Of a stretch of DNA of 64,000 nt, positions 25,842-34,217 are shown piece after piece (the stretch's first letter is position 1; every line of letters begins with the position of its first letter). The notes beneath the pieces are model-generated. The model saw nothing but the letters and a program-made list of their open reading frames with translations, did not search any database and was not told the DNA's origin. The translations under genes were made by a program, and so were the position numbers. This DNA is from Bog-473 sp036489775 (lineage in GTDB: Bacteria > Actinomycetota > Acidimicrobiia > Acidimicrobiales > RAAP-2): the NCBI GenBank assembly GCA_036489775.1, contig DASXFC010000001.1:53952-117951 (forward strand). Direction: 5' to 3'.

Positions 25842-26879
25842 TCAGAGTCGTTTGCAGGCGTCGGCCGCGGCCAGGAGCAAGGCCGGATCGCCCGAGCGGG
25901 CATGGCTGCGCAACGCGGCTTCGGTCAACTTCAACGCGTGTTCGTCGCCCGAGGCCAGCGCCATCCCCACCAGCTCGTCCGCACTCGGCGGCTCCATCTC
26001 GACGTCGTCATCTCGTTGCCGGTCGATGTCGTAGGCCACATGGATGGCGGCCACCGCTTGCCAGGCGTAGCCCAGCGCGGCGTCCTGGTCCTCCCGGTTG
26101 AGCCACGGCAGCACCAGCTCGAGGGCCAGCGGACCGGTGATGGAATGGAGGAGGGCGATGGCATGGCCACTGTCAGCGTTGCGCAGGTAAGCCCGGGCCC
26201 CACCCGACGCCAGGGCATCGACGAGTTCGCTGCTCGAGCCGGTGAAACCCAGTGAGGCCACCGCCTGCTCGAACTCGTCTGATATCTCAGCCACATGCGC
26301 CACCTGATCGGAGATGAGGAACTCTTCGGGGGTGTCCTCGGGCAGGTAGGGCAGGTCGGCCAGGGCGTCAACCACACCTTGATGCCCGATCAGCAGGGGC
26401 GGACCGGGCAGCTCCTGGTAGCGGCTGGCCCAAAAGGCTAAGCCGTGCGCCAGCTCGAGACGCCGGGCCGCACTGTCAGCGGTCGAGAGCGCTCGCAGGC
26501 CGTGCGCGGTGCGGATGAGCCCGTGCCCGGCCGCACCGATGGTTCCGGGTACCAGGCGGGGCACCCATTCGGCCACCACCGCGGTGGCTGGTTGGTCGGC
26601 CAGTTCTCGCTCGAAGAGGGTCAGCCACTCCGGGTAGCGCTCGAAGCGGCCCAGCGCTGCGGGCCACTCGTCATCGTCGAGGCGACGCGACGCGGGCGGC
26701 GGGGCGTCGTCCAGTCGGGTGCGGTAGCGGGCCGACCAGGGCCCGATGGCCTCGGCCTGCCCAAGGTGCTCGAGGACCTCAGATGCCATCGGTCCGTGGT
26801 TCGACAGGCCATGGACCCCGAATTCGGGCGCGGTGGTCGCGAACGTCGATAACGCGGCATCAAGGGCTTCGGACTCCAC
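25842..26879 (-). CDS. Questin oxidase-like (DUF4243) protein
   Basis: A 345-residue helical protein with the family hallmark HGLSNHGPMASEVLEHLG near the N-terminus, several spaced His residues (for example AGHGLIRTAHGLRAL and AVAAIHVAYDI) and SSELVDALASGGARAYLRNADSGHAIALLHSITGPLAL. The fungal relative oxidises questin in a Baeyer-Villiger-like ring opening; bacterial members have no assigned substrate. The frame is open to 27068, across the divergent CoA-transferase start. GTG 26879 is preferred because the family motif then starts close to the N-terminus and because a CATACT box lies 6 nt before it. Confidence 0.78.
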   Translation of the reverse strand: MESEALDAALSTFATTAPEFGVHGLSNHGPMASEVLEHLGQAEAIGPWSARYRTRLDDAPPPASRRLDDDEWPAALGRFERYPEWLTLFERELADQPATAVVAEWVPRLVPGTIGAAGHGLIRTAHGLRALSTADSAARRLELAHGLAFWASRYQELPGPPLLIGHQGVVDALADLPYLPEDTPEEFLISDQVAHVAEISDEFEQAVASLGFTGSSSELVDALASGGARAYLRNADSGHAIALLHSITGPLALELVLPWLNREDQDAALGYAWQAVAAIHVAYDIDRQRDDDVEMEPPSADELVGMALASGDEHALKLTEAALRSHARSGDPALLLAAADACKRL

Positions 26880-26885
26880 CGGCCC

Positions 26886-26891
26886 AGTATG
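26886..26891 (-). promoter_or_regulatory. -10 box of a leaderless questin-oxidase-like gene
   Basis: CATACT on the minus strand, then GGGCCG, then GTG at 26879. The spacing places the transcription start on the start codon, and no ribosome site is present. Confidence 0.4.
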
Positions 26892-26961
26892 GCGGCCGGG
26901 ACCCCACGGTGCCCAAGGCCCGATGACCGCTACGATCCCGCCGGTCAACGAGGAGGTCTTG

Positions 26962-28203
26962 ATGGCGACCACGCCGCCACTACACGGGTTGAGGATCATC
27001 GAGTGCTCGTCGCTCGGGCCGGCCCAGATCACCACCCCACTGGTCGATCTGGGTGCCGAGGTCATCAAGGTCGAGCCGCCCGCCGGTGACTACATCAGGG
27101 AGATGACCTGGCCCATCGTCGGAGGCGTCTCGTTGATGCACCTCCACCTCAACCGGGGAAAACGCTCGTTGGTGCTCGATCTGCGTACCGAGGCCGGCGT
27201 GGCCATCTTGAAGGAGCTGGCCGCCTCGGCCGACGCGGTCGTGGAGGCCATGCGCCCGGGCGCCCTGGCCAAGCGGGGTGTCGGCTACGAGGATCTCAAA
27301 GCCATCAACCCCCGCATCGTCTTCTGCACCATCTCGGGCTACGGCATGACCGGCCCGTACCGCGACTATCCCAGTCACGGTGTGGCCTACGACACCTGGG
27401 CCGGCATCGTGAACGTGGCCACCGATGACGAGGGCTTCAGCTATATCCCCGAGCACGCCTCCATCGGCATCCATGCGGGACCGCTCTTCGGCGCCCTGGG
27501 CATCCTGGCTGCCGTCATCCGGGCCCGCAGCACCGGGGAAGGTTCCTTCATCGACATCGCACAGAGTGATGCCGCCGCGGCCATGGACTGGCTGCGTTCA
27601 GAGACCTGGCGCGCCTACGAGCGCCCACAGGCCGAGGTGACCGGCAACAAAGCCGACGATTACGAGCGCCGGGCGCCGGGCACCGGAGGCATGGTCGAGG
27701 GTGTGCGCTACCAGGTCTACGAAACGGCCGACCACCAGCACGTGCTCTTCATGGCCTCCGAGCAGGCCTTCTGGAAGAACTTCGCCGAGGCGGTCGGACG
27801 GCCTGAACTCTTCGAGCGCTGGCCCGGGTCCAAGTACGCCGACCATGCCCGGGGCAATCGCGAGCTCCAGCATGAACTGCGCGACATCTTCAAGACCAAG
27901 ACGGCGGCGGAGTGGCTGGAGTTCGGTGGCCGGGTCAACACACCCATCGCCCCGGTCAACACACCCAAGACGCTGCTCGATGATCCCCAATTTGCCGACC
28001 GCTTCCATCTCCTGCCCAAAGAAGAGATGGGGACCGATCAGCTCTTCACGCCGCTGCACTTCGTGGACGAGGAGCTGCCCCGACCGGCCAAATCACCCAC
28101 CGTCGGGCAACACACCGAAGAGGTGTTGCGCACCGTGCTCGGCTACGGCGACGAGCAGATCTCGGCCGCCCGAGATGCGGGTGCCTTCGGCGACGGGGCA
28201 TAG
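26962..28203 (+). CDS. Family III CoA-transferase (CaiB/BaiF)
   Basis: A 413-residue enzyme that moves CoA between carboxylic acids. It opens LHGLRIIECSSLGPAQITTPLVDLGAEVIKVEPPAGDYIR, continues LNRGKRSLVLDLRTEAG and ADAVVEAMRPGALAKRGVGYEDL, and has GYGMTGPYRDYPSHGVAYD; the catalytic Asp is expected in the usual central region of the family. ATG 26962 follows a GAGGAGG site at 26950-26956, and TACGAT at 26931-26936 can serve as a -10. The open frame upstream is not coding. The donor and acceptor acids are unknown. A Gfo/Idh oxidoreductase gene follows 51 bp downstream. Confidence 0.92.
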   Translation: MATTPPLHGLRIIECSSLGPAQITTPLVDLGAEVIKVEPPAGDYIREMTWPIVGGVSLMHLHLNRGKRSLVLDLRTEAGVAILKELAASADAVVEAMRPGALAKRGVGYEDLKAINPRIVFCTISGYGMTGPYRDYPSHGVAYDTWAGIVNVATDDEGFSYIPEHASIGIHAGPLFGALGILAAVIRARSTGEGSFIDIAQSDAAAAMDWLRSETWRAYERPQAEVTGNKADDYERRAPGTGGMVEGVRYQVYETADHQHVLFMASEQAFWKNFAEAVGRPELFERWPGSKYADHARGNRELQHELRDIFKTKTAAEWLEFGGRVNTPIAPVNTPKTLLDDPQFADRFHLLPKEEMGTDQLFTPLHFVDEELPRPAKSPTVGQHTEEVLRTVLGYGDEQISAARDAGAFGDGA

Positions 28204-28209
28204 TGGCCC

Positions 28210-28227
28210 GGCGCGAACTGTCGCGCC
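28210..28227. repeat. Perfect 7-bp stem-loop between two genes
   Basis: GGCGCGA-ACTG-TCGCGCC forms a perfect stem with a 4-nt loop 6 bp after the CoA-transferase stop. No T-run follows, so it is either a weak terminator or mRNA stabiliser, or an operator for the following oxidoreductase gene. Confidence 0.4.
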
Positions 28228-28254
28228 GCTGATTTGCGGGAGGCGCGAACAGCA

Positions 28255-29358
28255 ATGGAAAGAGTGCGGCTCGGCATAGTCGGGGCCGGGAACATCGCGG
28301 CCATGAACGTCAAGGGGTATTTGCTCGATCCCCGCTGTGACGTTGTCGCCGTCTGCGATACCAACGAGGTCGTCGGTCGCCAGGCCGCCGCGGACTGGGG
28401 TGGTGCGACCTACTACCAGCACCTGGCCGACTTGCTGGCCAACGATGACATCGATGCCGTCGAGATCCTGACCCCGACCTTCGTCCACCACGATCACGCC
28501 ATCGCCGCACTCGAAGCAGGCAAGCACGTTTCCATTCAGAAGCCCATCGCCAACACGGTCGATGAAGCGCTCGCCATGGCCACGGCGGCCGAGCGAGCCG
28601 GCAAGACCCTCCGCGTCAGCGAGTGCTTCGCCCACTACCCGCCACTCGAGCTGGCCAAGAAGCTGGTGGCCGACGGTGCCATCGGCAAGCCGACCTCCTT
28701 GCGCATCCGCACCCTGGTCGGTCAGACCGACTCCGCTTTCCAAGCCGGGCTGCGACCCGAGGGATACGGCTGGCGCCTCGACAAGCGCAGCCCCGGCGGA
28801 CACCTCTTCGACGACATGGTGCACAAGTACGCCATGGCCGAATGGTTGCTCGACCTCGACATCACAGCCGTCCAGGCGGTGGTGCGCCGGCGCGATCTCT
28901 TCTTCGAGCCCTGCGCGGTGATCTTCGAGTACGAGGACCCCGACGTGCTGGGCATGATGGAGGTGCAGTACGCGCCCAAGTTCTACCTGCGCTCCAGCTA
29001 CTACGGCGCCGACGAGTTCTTCGAGATCACCGGTGACGAGGGCCAGATCTGGGTGACCCGAGCGACCGGCGAGATGCTCGATCTGCCGCCGGTGGTGCTC
29101 TTCACCGGCACGGCCGAAGCCCGCGCCACCACCGAATTCACCGAGATCGACGCCGACTGGGGTGCCGGGTTCGTCCGTTCGTCGCAGCACTTCGTCGATT
29201 CGCTGATCAACGGGACCACGGCCGACATGACGCCCGAAGCCGCCACCAAGGTGCTCCAGCTCTGCTTCGCGGTGTATCAGGCTTCCGAGATCGGCAGCTC
29301 GGTCGACCCGCGCACGGTGGTCGGATCGGTCACGCCCGCCGGCTGGGCCGACTGGTAG
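28255..29358 (+). CDS. Gfo/Idh/MocA family oxidoreductase
   Basis: A 367-residue NAD(P)-dependent sugar-type dehydrogenase: Rossmann motif LGIVGAGNIAAMN at the start, then AVEILTPTFVHHDHAIAALEAGKHVSIQKPIA, in which QKP replaces the usual EKP, and a C-terminal beta-sheet domain with GGHLFDDMVHKYAMAEWLL. The family oxidises sugars, inositols or biliverdin-like compounds. The substrate is unknown. The frame opens at 28234, but GGGAGG at 28238-28243 points to ATG 28255. It follows the CoA-transferase gene and could share its transcript unless the hairpin at 28210 ends it. Confidence 0.88.
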   Translation: MERVRLGIVGAGNIAAMNVKGYLLDPRCDVVAVCDTNEVVGRQAAADWGGATYYQHLADLLANDDIDAVEILTPTFVHHDHAIAALEAGKHVSIQKPIANTVDEALAMATAAERAGKTLRVSECFAHYPPLELAKKLVADGAIGKPTSLRIRTLVGQTDSAFQAGLRPEGYGWRLDKRSPGGHLFDDMVHKYAMAEWLLDLDITAVQAVVRRRDLFFEPCAVIFEYEDPDVLGMMEVQYAPKFYLRSSYYGADEFFEITGDEGQIWVTRATGEMLDLPPVVLFTGTAEARATTEFTEIDADWGAGFVRSSQHFVDSLINGTTADMTPEAATKVLQLCFAVYQASEIGSSVDPRTVVGSVTPAGWADW

Positions 29359-29362
29359 ACGC

Positions 29363-30151
29363 TCAGTGCCGCCGCAGGAAGTCGATCAGATGATCGGCGA
29401 CCTGGCCGGCGTGCGTCACGATACCGATATGGCCCGCACCGGCCACCTCGACGTATTCGGCTCCGGGAATCTGCGCCGCCGCCTCGCGGGCGTGGCGCGG
29501 GGGCGAGTCCACGTCGTGCTCGAACGCGAACACCAGCGTGGGCGTGGCGATCTCGGGCCAGCGGGTCGTCCGCACCGGATCGCTGGACCAGGCCAGCGCC
29601 GCCTCGTACTGGCCGAGCCGGCCCGGGTTGGGCCACACCTCGAGATCGCCGATGAAATCCAGCCAGGTACTGACCAGCTCTGAGTCCTGGATGTCGGAGA
29701 TGGGCAGGTAACGCAGCGTCTGCGTCGCGTAGAAAAGCCTCGGCAGGTCCACCCCAGAGCGGGCGATGTCGCGCTCGACGGTGGTGATGGCGATCTCCCA
29801 GGCCGTCGGCCGGTTGGCACTGCCCATGAGCACGGCCGATCGCACCCGCTGAGGATGGTCGAGCACCATGGTCTCGGCGATCCATCCGCCGAGGGAATGG
29901 CCGGCCACGTGGACCGGGTCGGTCCAACCCAGTGCGTCGAGGACGGCCAGCGCGTCGAGCGTCATGGTGTCGACGTCGTACGGCGCCGGCGGCGACGAGG
30001 ACGGCGCCACCCCCCGATTATCGAAGGTGGCGACGGCAAATCCAGCCGCGGCCAAGGCGGGCGCCAGCTCGAGGTGCCAGGCCGCCGCCGGCTGGCCGCA
30101 CCCGGCGATCAGGAGAACCGGCTCGCCTTCTCCAACGACCTGGTAGGCCAA
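29363..30151 (-). CDS. Alpha/beta hydrolase
   Basis: A protein of 262 residues from TTG 30151 with the alpha/beta-hydrolase fold: oxyanion region LLIAGCGQPAAAW, nucleophile elbow GHSLGG, an acid in FAFEHDVDSPP and catalytic His in GAGHIGIVTH. The substrate is unknown. The frame stays open upstream and, read back to an ATT codon at 30181, gives MPEVTTGEVTLAYQ if ATT starts translation, which is a typical family N-terminus. That ATT has GAGGTG 4 nt before it and overlaps the stop of the threonine dehydratase gene. TTG 30151 also has a site (GGTGAGG). I list the TTG form and discuss ATT as a finding. Confidence 0.85.
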   Translation of the reverse strand: MAYQVVGEGEPVLLIAGCGQPAAAWHLELAPALAAAGFAVATFDNRGVAPSSSPPAPYDVDTMTLDALAVLDALGWTDPVHVAGHSLGGWIAETMVLDHPQRVRSAVLMGSANRPTAWEIAITTVERDIARSGVDLPRLFYATQTLRYLPISDIQDSELVSTWLDFIGDLEVWPNPGRLGQYEAALAWSSDPVRTTRWPEIATPTLVFAFEHDVDSPPRHAREAAAQIPGAEYVEVAGAGHIGIVTHAGQVADHLIDFLRRH

Positions 30152-30173
30152 CGTGACCTCACCCGTGGTGACC

Positions 30174-31133
30174 TCAGGAATGGAGCACCTCTTCGAGCAG
30201 AGCCGGCGCCACGTTGCGACCGGTCAAAAGCACCACCGTTTCTTTCCCATCGGAGCCGCTGCTGATCTTCCCGGCTCGTAGCGCGGCCACCCCCACTGCA
30301 CCGGCTCCCTCGAGGACGAGGCCCATCTTGTGCGCCGCGAAAGCCATGGCCGAGCGGATGTCAGCTTCGCTGACCGTGATGACCTCGACCTTGGAGGCCA
30401 GCGCGACACCGACGGTGACGGCGCCCGCCTCGAGGTTGCCCGCCAGTCCGTCGGCCAAGGTCGGTTCCACCGTGATGGGCACGATATGACCGGCCGCCAG
30501 GGCCGCCGACATGGAGGGCGAGGCTTCGGACTCCACGCCGATGACCCGCACCCCCGTCCCGGCCAGCCCGAGACTGATCCCGGCCAACAGGCCCCCGCCA
30601 CCGCAGGGGACGACCACCGTGCCCAGTGCCGGCAACTGCTCGAGCAGTTCACGGGCAATCGTGCCCTGGCCGGCAATGACGTCAGGATCGTTGTACGGCG
30701 AGACGTACCGGCTGCCGTCCTGCGCGGCCAGGTCGAGGGCGTGGGCCTCCGCTTCGCTGTAGCCCTCCCCGTGCAAGACCAACCGGACATCGAATTGCTG
30801 GAGGGCCGACACCTTGGCCGCGGAAGCCAGACGGGGCACGATCACCGTCACCTGTGCCCCCAGGACGGATGCCGCGTAGGCCAGCCCCAATCCGTGGTTG
30901 CCCGCCGACGAGGCGATGACACTGCGCCCGGGGTCAGCGCGCAAGGTGGCGGCCACCGCAACCAGGCCGCCCCGCACCTTGAACGAACCGGTCGGTTGCA
31001 CCGTCTCGACCTTGACCGAGATACCCGACCCGAGTTGCGGTGCCGGAACGACCGGCGTCAGCGCCAGATGCCGGCGCACTTCGGTCCAGGCCGCGTCGAA
31101 TTGGGCACTCTCGGGCAGGGCCACGGCGCGCAT
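30174..31133 (-). CDS. Threonine/serine dehydratase-like PLP enzyme
   Basis: A fold-type II PLP enzyme of 319 residues. The PLP lysine lies in PTGSFKVRGGL, the substrate loop is SSAGNHGLGLAYA and the phosphate-binding loop is PCGGGGLLAG. It should deaminate threonine or serine to the 2-keto acid, or act as a serine racemase. The regulatory ACT domain of biosynthetic IlvA is absent, so a catabolic role is likelier. The frame opens further upstream; ATG 31133 has GGAG just before it and a CAGACT box 7 nt away. ATG 31166 is the alternative. The gene is divergent from the NagB-like gene. Confidence 0.88.
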   Translation of the reverse strand: MRAVALPESAQFDAAWTEVRRHLALTPVVPAPQLGSGISVKVETVQPTGSFKVRGGLVAVAATLRADPGRSVIASSAGNHGLGLAYAASVLGAQVTVIVPRLASAAKVSALQQFDVRLVLHGEGYSEAEAHALDLAAQDGSRYVSPYNDPDVIAGQGTIARELLEQLPALGTVVVPCGGGGLLAGISLGLAGTGVRVIGVESEASPSMSAALAAGHIVPITVEPTLADGLAGNLEAGAVTVGVALASKVEVITVSEADIRSAMAFAAHKMGLVLEGAGAVGVAALRAGKISSGSDGKETVVLLTGRNVAPALLEEVLHS

Positions 31134-31163
31134 GAACTCCAGTCTGGCCGAGCCGGGACCTGG

Positions 31164-31169
31164 CATGCT
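31164..31169 (+). promoter_or_regulatory. -10 box of the NagB-like gene
   Basis: CATGCT, then six bases, then GTG at 31176. The spacing suggests a leaderless transcript and is the main argument for this start, since no ribosome site is visible. Confidence 0.35.
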
Positions 31170-31175
31170 GGCGCG

Positions 31176-31949
31176 GTGGGCGCGGGTGCGGTGGCGCAGA
31201 CGGCGGGAAAGGCGACGGTCTATCGGCACGCCGACACCGCGGCCATGGCCCGGGCGGCCGCCGATCAGGCCGGCGCGATCATGCGCCAGGCCTTTGAAAC
31301 TCGCGGGGTGGTCCACGCCATGTTCGCCACCGGGAACTCGCAACTGGCCTTCGTGGATGCCCTGATCCAGCACTCATCCGACGTGCCCTGGGCCGACACC
31401 GTTGTCTTCCATATGGATGAGTACGTCGGCGTCGGGCCCGACCATCCGGCCGGCTTCCAACACTGGATCCGCACGCGCATCGCGGATTTGGTGCAGCCCA
31501 AAGCTGCCCACTACGTCGGCGGACTGGGTGATCCCGAGACCGAGTGCGGCCGTTACAGCGACCTGTTGGCGGCCCATTCGCTCGATCTGTGCTGCCTCGG
31601 CATCGGCGAGAACGGCCATCTGGCTTTCAACGACCCACCAGTCGCCGACTTCGGCGATCCACTCGATGTCAAGGTCGTGGAGCTGGACACCGCCTGCCGG
31701 CAGCAGCAGGTCAACGAAGGCCACTTCCCTTCGACGGCCGACGTGCCGACCCACGCCATCACCGTCACCATCCCCGCCCTGTTGCGGGCCCGCCACGTGC
31801 TGGCCATGGTGCCCGAGGATCGCAAGGCTGTCCCCGTGCGCGACGCCCTCGAAGGGCCGATCTCGACCGAGTGCCCGGCTTCCGCCCTGCGGACGGCGGA
31901 CCACGTCACCATCCACCTCGACCCCGGGTCAGCCAGCCTCCTCAGCTGA
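31176..31949 (+). CDS. Glucosamine-6-phosphate isomerase/6-phosphogluconolactonase-like (NagB fold)
   Basis: A 257-residue NagB-type protein. It keeps the key blocks: VVFHMDEYVGVGPDHPAGFQHWIR (catalytic Asp and Glu region), CCLGIGENGHLAFNDPP (general base Asp and His) and HAITVTIPALLRARHVLAMVP. NagB converts glucosamine-6-phosphate to fructose-6-phosphate and ammonia; many actinobacterial homologues act on other sugar phosphates, so the substrate is open. GTG 31176 (a -10 box lies 6 nt before) or GTG 31191 could be the start. The preceding open frame overlaps the divergent dehydratase and is a shadow. Confidence 0.85.
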   Translation: MGAGAVAQTAGKATVYRHADTAAMARAAADQAGAIMRQAFETRGVVHAMFATGNSQLAFVDALIQHSSDVPWADTVVFHMDEYVGVGPDHPAGFQHWIRTRIADLVQPKAAHYVGGLGDPETECGRYSDLLAAHSLDLCCLGIGENGHLAFNDPPVADFGDPLDVKVVELDTACRQQQVNEGHFPSTADVPTHAITVTIPALLRARHVLAMVPEDRKAVPVRDALEGPISTECPASALRTADHVTIHLDPGSASLLS

Positions 31950-31957
31950 CCCGACGC

Positions 31958-32500
31958 TCAGAGGCTGGGCCGCTCCCCCACGTCAAAGAGATGGTGGAGG
32001 GGGTCGTGGATGAAGTAGCGGGCGAAGGTCGTGACGGTGAAGACAGCCCCGTCACTCCGTCGCCCCGACCGGTCCCACTGTGGCGGGTCCACCGACTCGA
32101 ACGACCGGGCCAACGTCTCGGCCGCTGTGGCCAGCTGCACTGAGACCTGCATCGGATCCTGCTGGTCGTAGCGCTCGGCGAGGGCGGTCTCGTCCTGATC
32201 CCAATTGGCAAAGAGGGGATCATCCATCGTCAACATCAGGGCCAAGCGCTGGTCGAAGAGCCCGAACACGTCGCGCACGTGGCAGCTGTACTCGAGGACG
32301 GACCAACGATCAGGATGCGTCCGCAACCGGACTTCTTCCAATGGCCCGCCGAGCAACCGGGACCACGATGCGGCGTTCTGGCGCAAGAGGGTGGGGACCC
32401 GGTGCACGTCGAGGGAGGACACGTCGAGACTACATACGGGACAGGCTCGCTCGAGCACCCAGGTCCAGTCCTTGGCGTCGGGTTCGATCATGTCGCTCAC
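31958..32500 (-). CDS. DinB-superfamily protein
   Basis: A 180-residue four-helix protein of the DinB/YfiT type: an N-terminal CPVC with a DVSSLDV segment, then WSVLEYSCHVRDVFGLFDQRLALML with the first metal His, and a C-terminal YFIHDPLHHLFDVGE with two more. These DinB_2-like proteins often act as thiol- (mycothiol-) dependent S-transferases or of unknown function. GTG 32500 overlaps the stop of the sulfotransferase gene (GTGA), so both are in one operon. It is unrelated to DNA polymerase IV, also named DinB. Confidence 0.82.
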   Translation of the reverse strand: MSDMIEPDAKDWTWVLERACPVCSLDVSSLDVHRVPTLLRQNAASWSRLLGGPLEEVRLRTHPDRWSVLEYSCHVRDVFGLFDQRLALMLTMDDPLFANWDQDETALAERYDQQDPMQVSVQLATAAETLARSFESVDPPQWDRSGRRSDGAVFTVTTFARYFIHDPLHHLFDVGERPSL

Positions 32501-33384
32501 ACGTGCTCCCCGTGCAGCCAGGCCAAGGCGTCGGCATCGATCCGTCCCGCCACCCGCGCCGCGTACTCGTCCCGTTCAGTCTGGCTCAATACTTCGAGGC
32601 CCTCGCCTGAAGAGCCTCGGCGGAAGAAGACCTGGGGATCCTTGAGTACACCCTGGCGGTCTGGCACGGACCGGCCGGCCTCCGCCCGCATGGCCCCGAA
32701 GGTGGCCGCCTCCACCAGTTCGGGCCAGCGTTCCCGGTCGACATCGATGCGCAGTCGATCGGCCAGACGACGCATGACCGCCTCGAGGTCGGTCGAGAGC
32801 TCCCGGTAGTGAAGGAGGATCACGTTGTCGCTATGGCGCCGGTTCCACGCGTCGGCCGTGTGCCAGAGCACACCGGACAGCGAATCGAGACGCTCTCGAG
32901 GATCCGGATCGGCCCGGACCCAGGCCACTAGCCATTGGTGGAGCGGCAGCCGCGGCATGGCGGTGGGCATCGGCGCCCCGATCAGTTCGGCCATGCGCCC
33001 CCGGTCGAGGTTGTCGGCGTGGTGATAGAGGGAGACCGCCAGATCCAGCGGGTGGCGCCCCACCACGATGTAGGTGGCACGCCCATCGATCGGCACCCCG
33101 TCGAGCGGGGTATGGGTCTTGATGACTCGCCGGTGCGTCTGCGCCTCCAAGTACTCCACCACCTCCTGGCGGGGCCGGACCAGCCAGTCCAGCCACGGTG
33201 AGAGCTCGGCCAGCGGTGCCGGCAGGTCGCCCCGCCCGAAGACCAGGAGGAGGCAGATCATCTGCATCCAGGTGGTGCCCGACTTCGAACGGGTCGAGAT
33301 CACGATGTCGCCCGCCCGGAACGGAAAGCCGGTCCAACGGCCGCTGTCCTCGTCAGGCGAGCGGTAGCGATGGGGCCCGGTCAT
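32497..33384 (-). CDS. Sulfotransferase (PAPS-dependent)
   Basis: A 295-residue cytosolic-type sulfotransferase. The 5'-phosphosulfate loop reads STRSKSGTTWMQ, the catalytic region has VIKTHTPLDGVP, the 3'-phosphate motif is VVGRHPLDLAVS, and the C-terminal FFRRGSSGEG loop binds the PAPS adenine/phosphate. It moves sulfate from PAPS to a hydroxyl or amine of an unknown acceptor. Sulfotransferases of this form are frequent in Acidimicrobiia and mycobacteria. It overlaps the DinB-like gene by 4 bp. The 133 bp upstream, to the divergent gene, contain only promoter-like sequence. Confidence 0.92.
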   Translation of the reverse strand: MTGPHRYRSPDEDSGRWTGFPFRAGDIVISTRSKSGTTWMQMICLLLVFGRGDLPAPLAELSPWLDWLVRPRQEVVEYLEAQTHRRVIKTHTPLDGVPIDGRATYIVVGRHPLDLAVSLYHHADNLDRGRMAELIGAPMPTAMPRLPLHQWLVAWVRADPDPRERLDSLSGVLWHTADAWNRRHSDNVILLHYRELSTDLEAVMRRLADRLRIDVDRERWPELVEAATFGAMRAEAGRSVPDRQGVLKDPQVFFRRGSSGEGLEVLSQTERDEYAARVAGRIDADALAWLHGEHV

Positions 33385-33504
33385 CGGGCCGGCCCATCCT
33401 CACCGCGCCCCGCCTCCGTCACCATCGGGCCAGCCTGCCCCAGCGCCGGTGGCTCGACAACCAACCTGAACCCGGGAGGCAACGGGGCGGCAATGGCCGC
33501 TCCG

Positions 33505-33510
33505 TACCGT
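33505..33510 (+). promoter_or_regulatory. -10 box of a leaderless gene
   Basis: TACCGT ends 7 nt before the GTG at 33518, and no ribosome site intervenes. Confidence 0.4.
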
Positions 33511-33517
33511 CAACGCG

Positions 33518-34204
33518 GTGGCTCATGGGGAACGCAGCGTCCGACGGCGGCGCCGCTCCCGGCTGGTACGGGTCCTGAAGGGACTGGCGGTCACCGGTTG
33601 CGCCCTGGTGCTGGTCGCCGCCGCCTATGCCGGGATCAGCCTGTACCGCATCGACCACGCCGTGCACCATGTGACGGTGCCCGCCTCCTTGCTGGCCCAT
33701 GGCCAGGACGATCTGCTGACCCTGGTCACCGGCCCGCATCACAGCGAAGAGGCGTATCTGTTCCACACCGTCGCCGGCAAGACCCATGTCTTGCTCGTCC
33801 CCATCTCGCTCGGTATCAAGACGGCACACGGCACCGTCCCGCTTTCCAGCCTGGACATCCATTCGCCCGATGCCATCATCGCCGGGCTGCGCCAGGTCGG
33901 GATCCCGGTGGCGCACTACATCGGGGTCGATCTGCACGCCGTCCCGGCGGATTCGAAGCTGGGCCGGCTCGCCACCGGCAAGCTCTCGGTCACCGCACTC
34001 ATCAGCGACCCGACCGGTACGGCCTCTCTCCTCGAGCAGGTCGCCTCACACGTCTACCTCGGACCCAATACCCCGGTGTCGTCGTTGCTCGAGTTGATGC
34101 GCGTGCCGACCACGAACCCGGTCAGCGTGCCCACCGCCCGCGACGCCCAGGGCCGGGTGGTCCTGGCCGCACCCTATGTGAGCGTGCTGCGCAAGTTCCT
34201 CTGA
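33518..34204 (+). CDS. Degenerate LytR-CpsA-Psr (LCP)-like membrane-anchored protein
   Basis: A 228-residue protein with a basic N-terminus, one membrane helix (about 22-42) and an outside domain. The block LLTLVTGPHHSEEAYLFHTVAGKTHVLLVPISLGI recalls the LCP core, in which an aspartate and arginines bind a polyprenyl-pyrophosphate; here the expected RxD and PRD motifs are not seen. The C-terminal SSLLELMRVPTTNPVSVPT is short. It may be a truncated or non-catalytic LCP relative, or another secreted protein. GTG 33518 follows a TACCGT box. The function is unknown. Confidence 0.55.
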   Translation: MAHGERSVRRRRRSRLVRVLKGLAVTGCALVLVAAAYAGISLYRIDHAVHHVTVPASLLAHGQDDLLTLVTGPHHSEEAYLFHTVAGKTHVLLVPISLGIKTAHGTVPLSSLDIHSPDAIIAGLRQVGIPVAHYIGVDLHAVPADSKLGRLATGKLSVTALISDPTGTASLLEQVASHVYLGPNTPVSSLLELMRVPTTNPVSVPTARDAQGRVVLAAPYVSVLRKFL

Positions 34205-34217
34205 TCAACCGGCTGGG

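Noticed and set aside
24273..26255. A 660-codon plus-strand frame across three minus-strand genes
   Set aside because: It spans the split-barrel, aldo-keto reductase and questin-oxidase-like genes in antisense and shows no family pattern.
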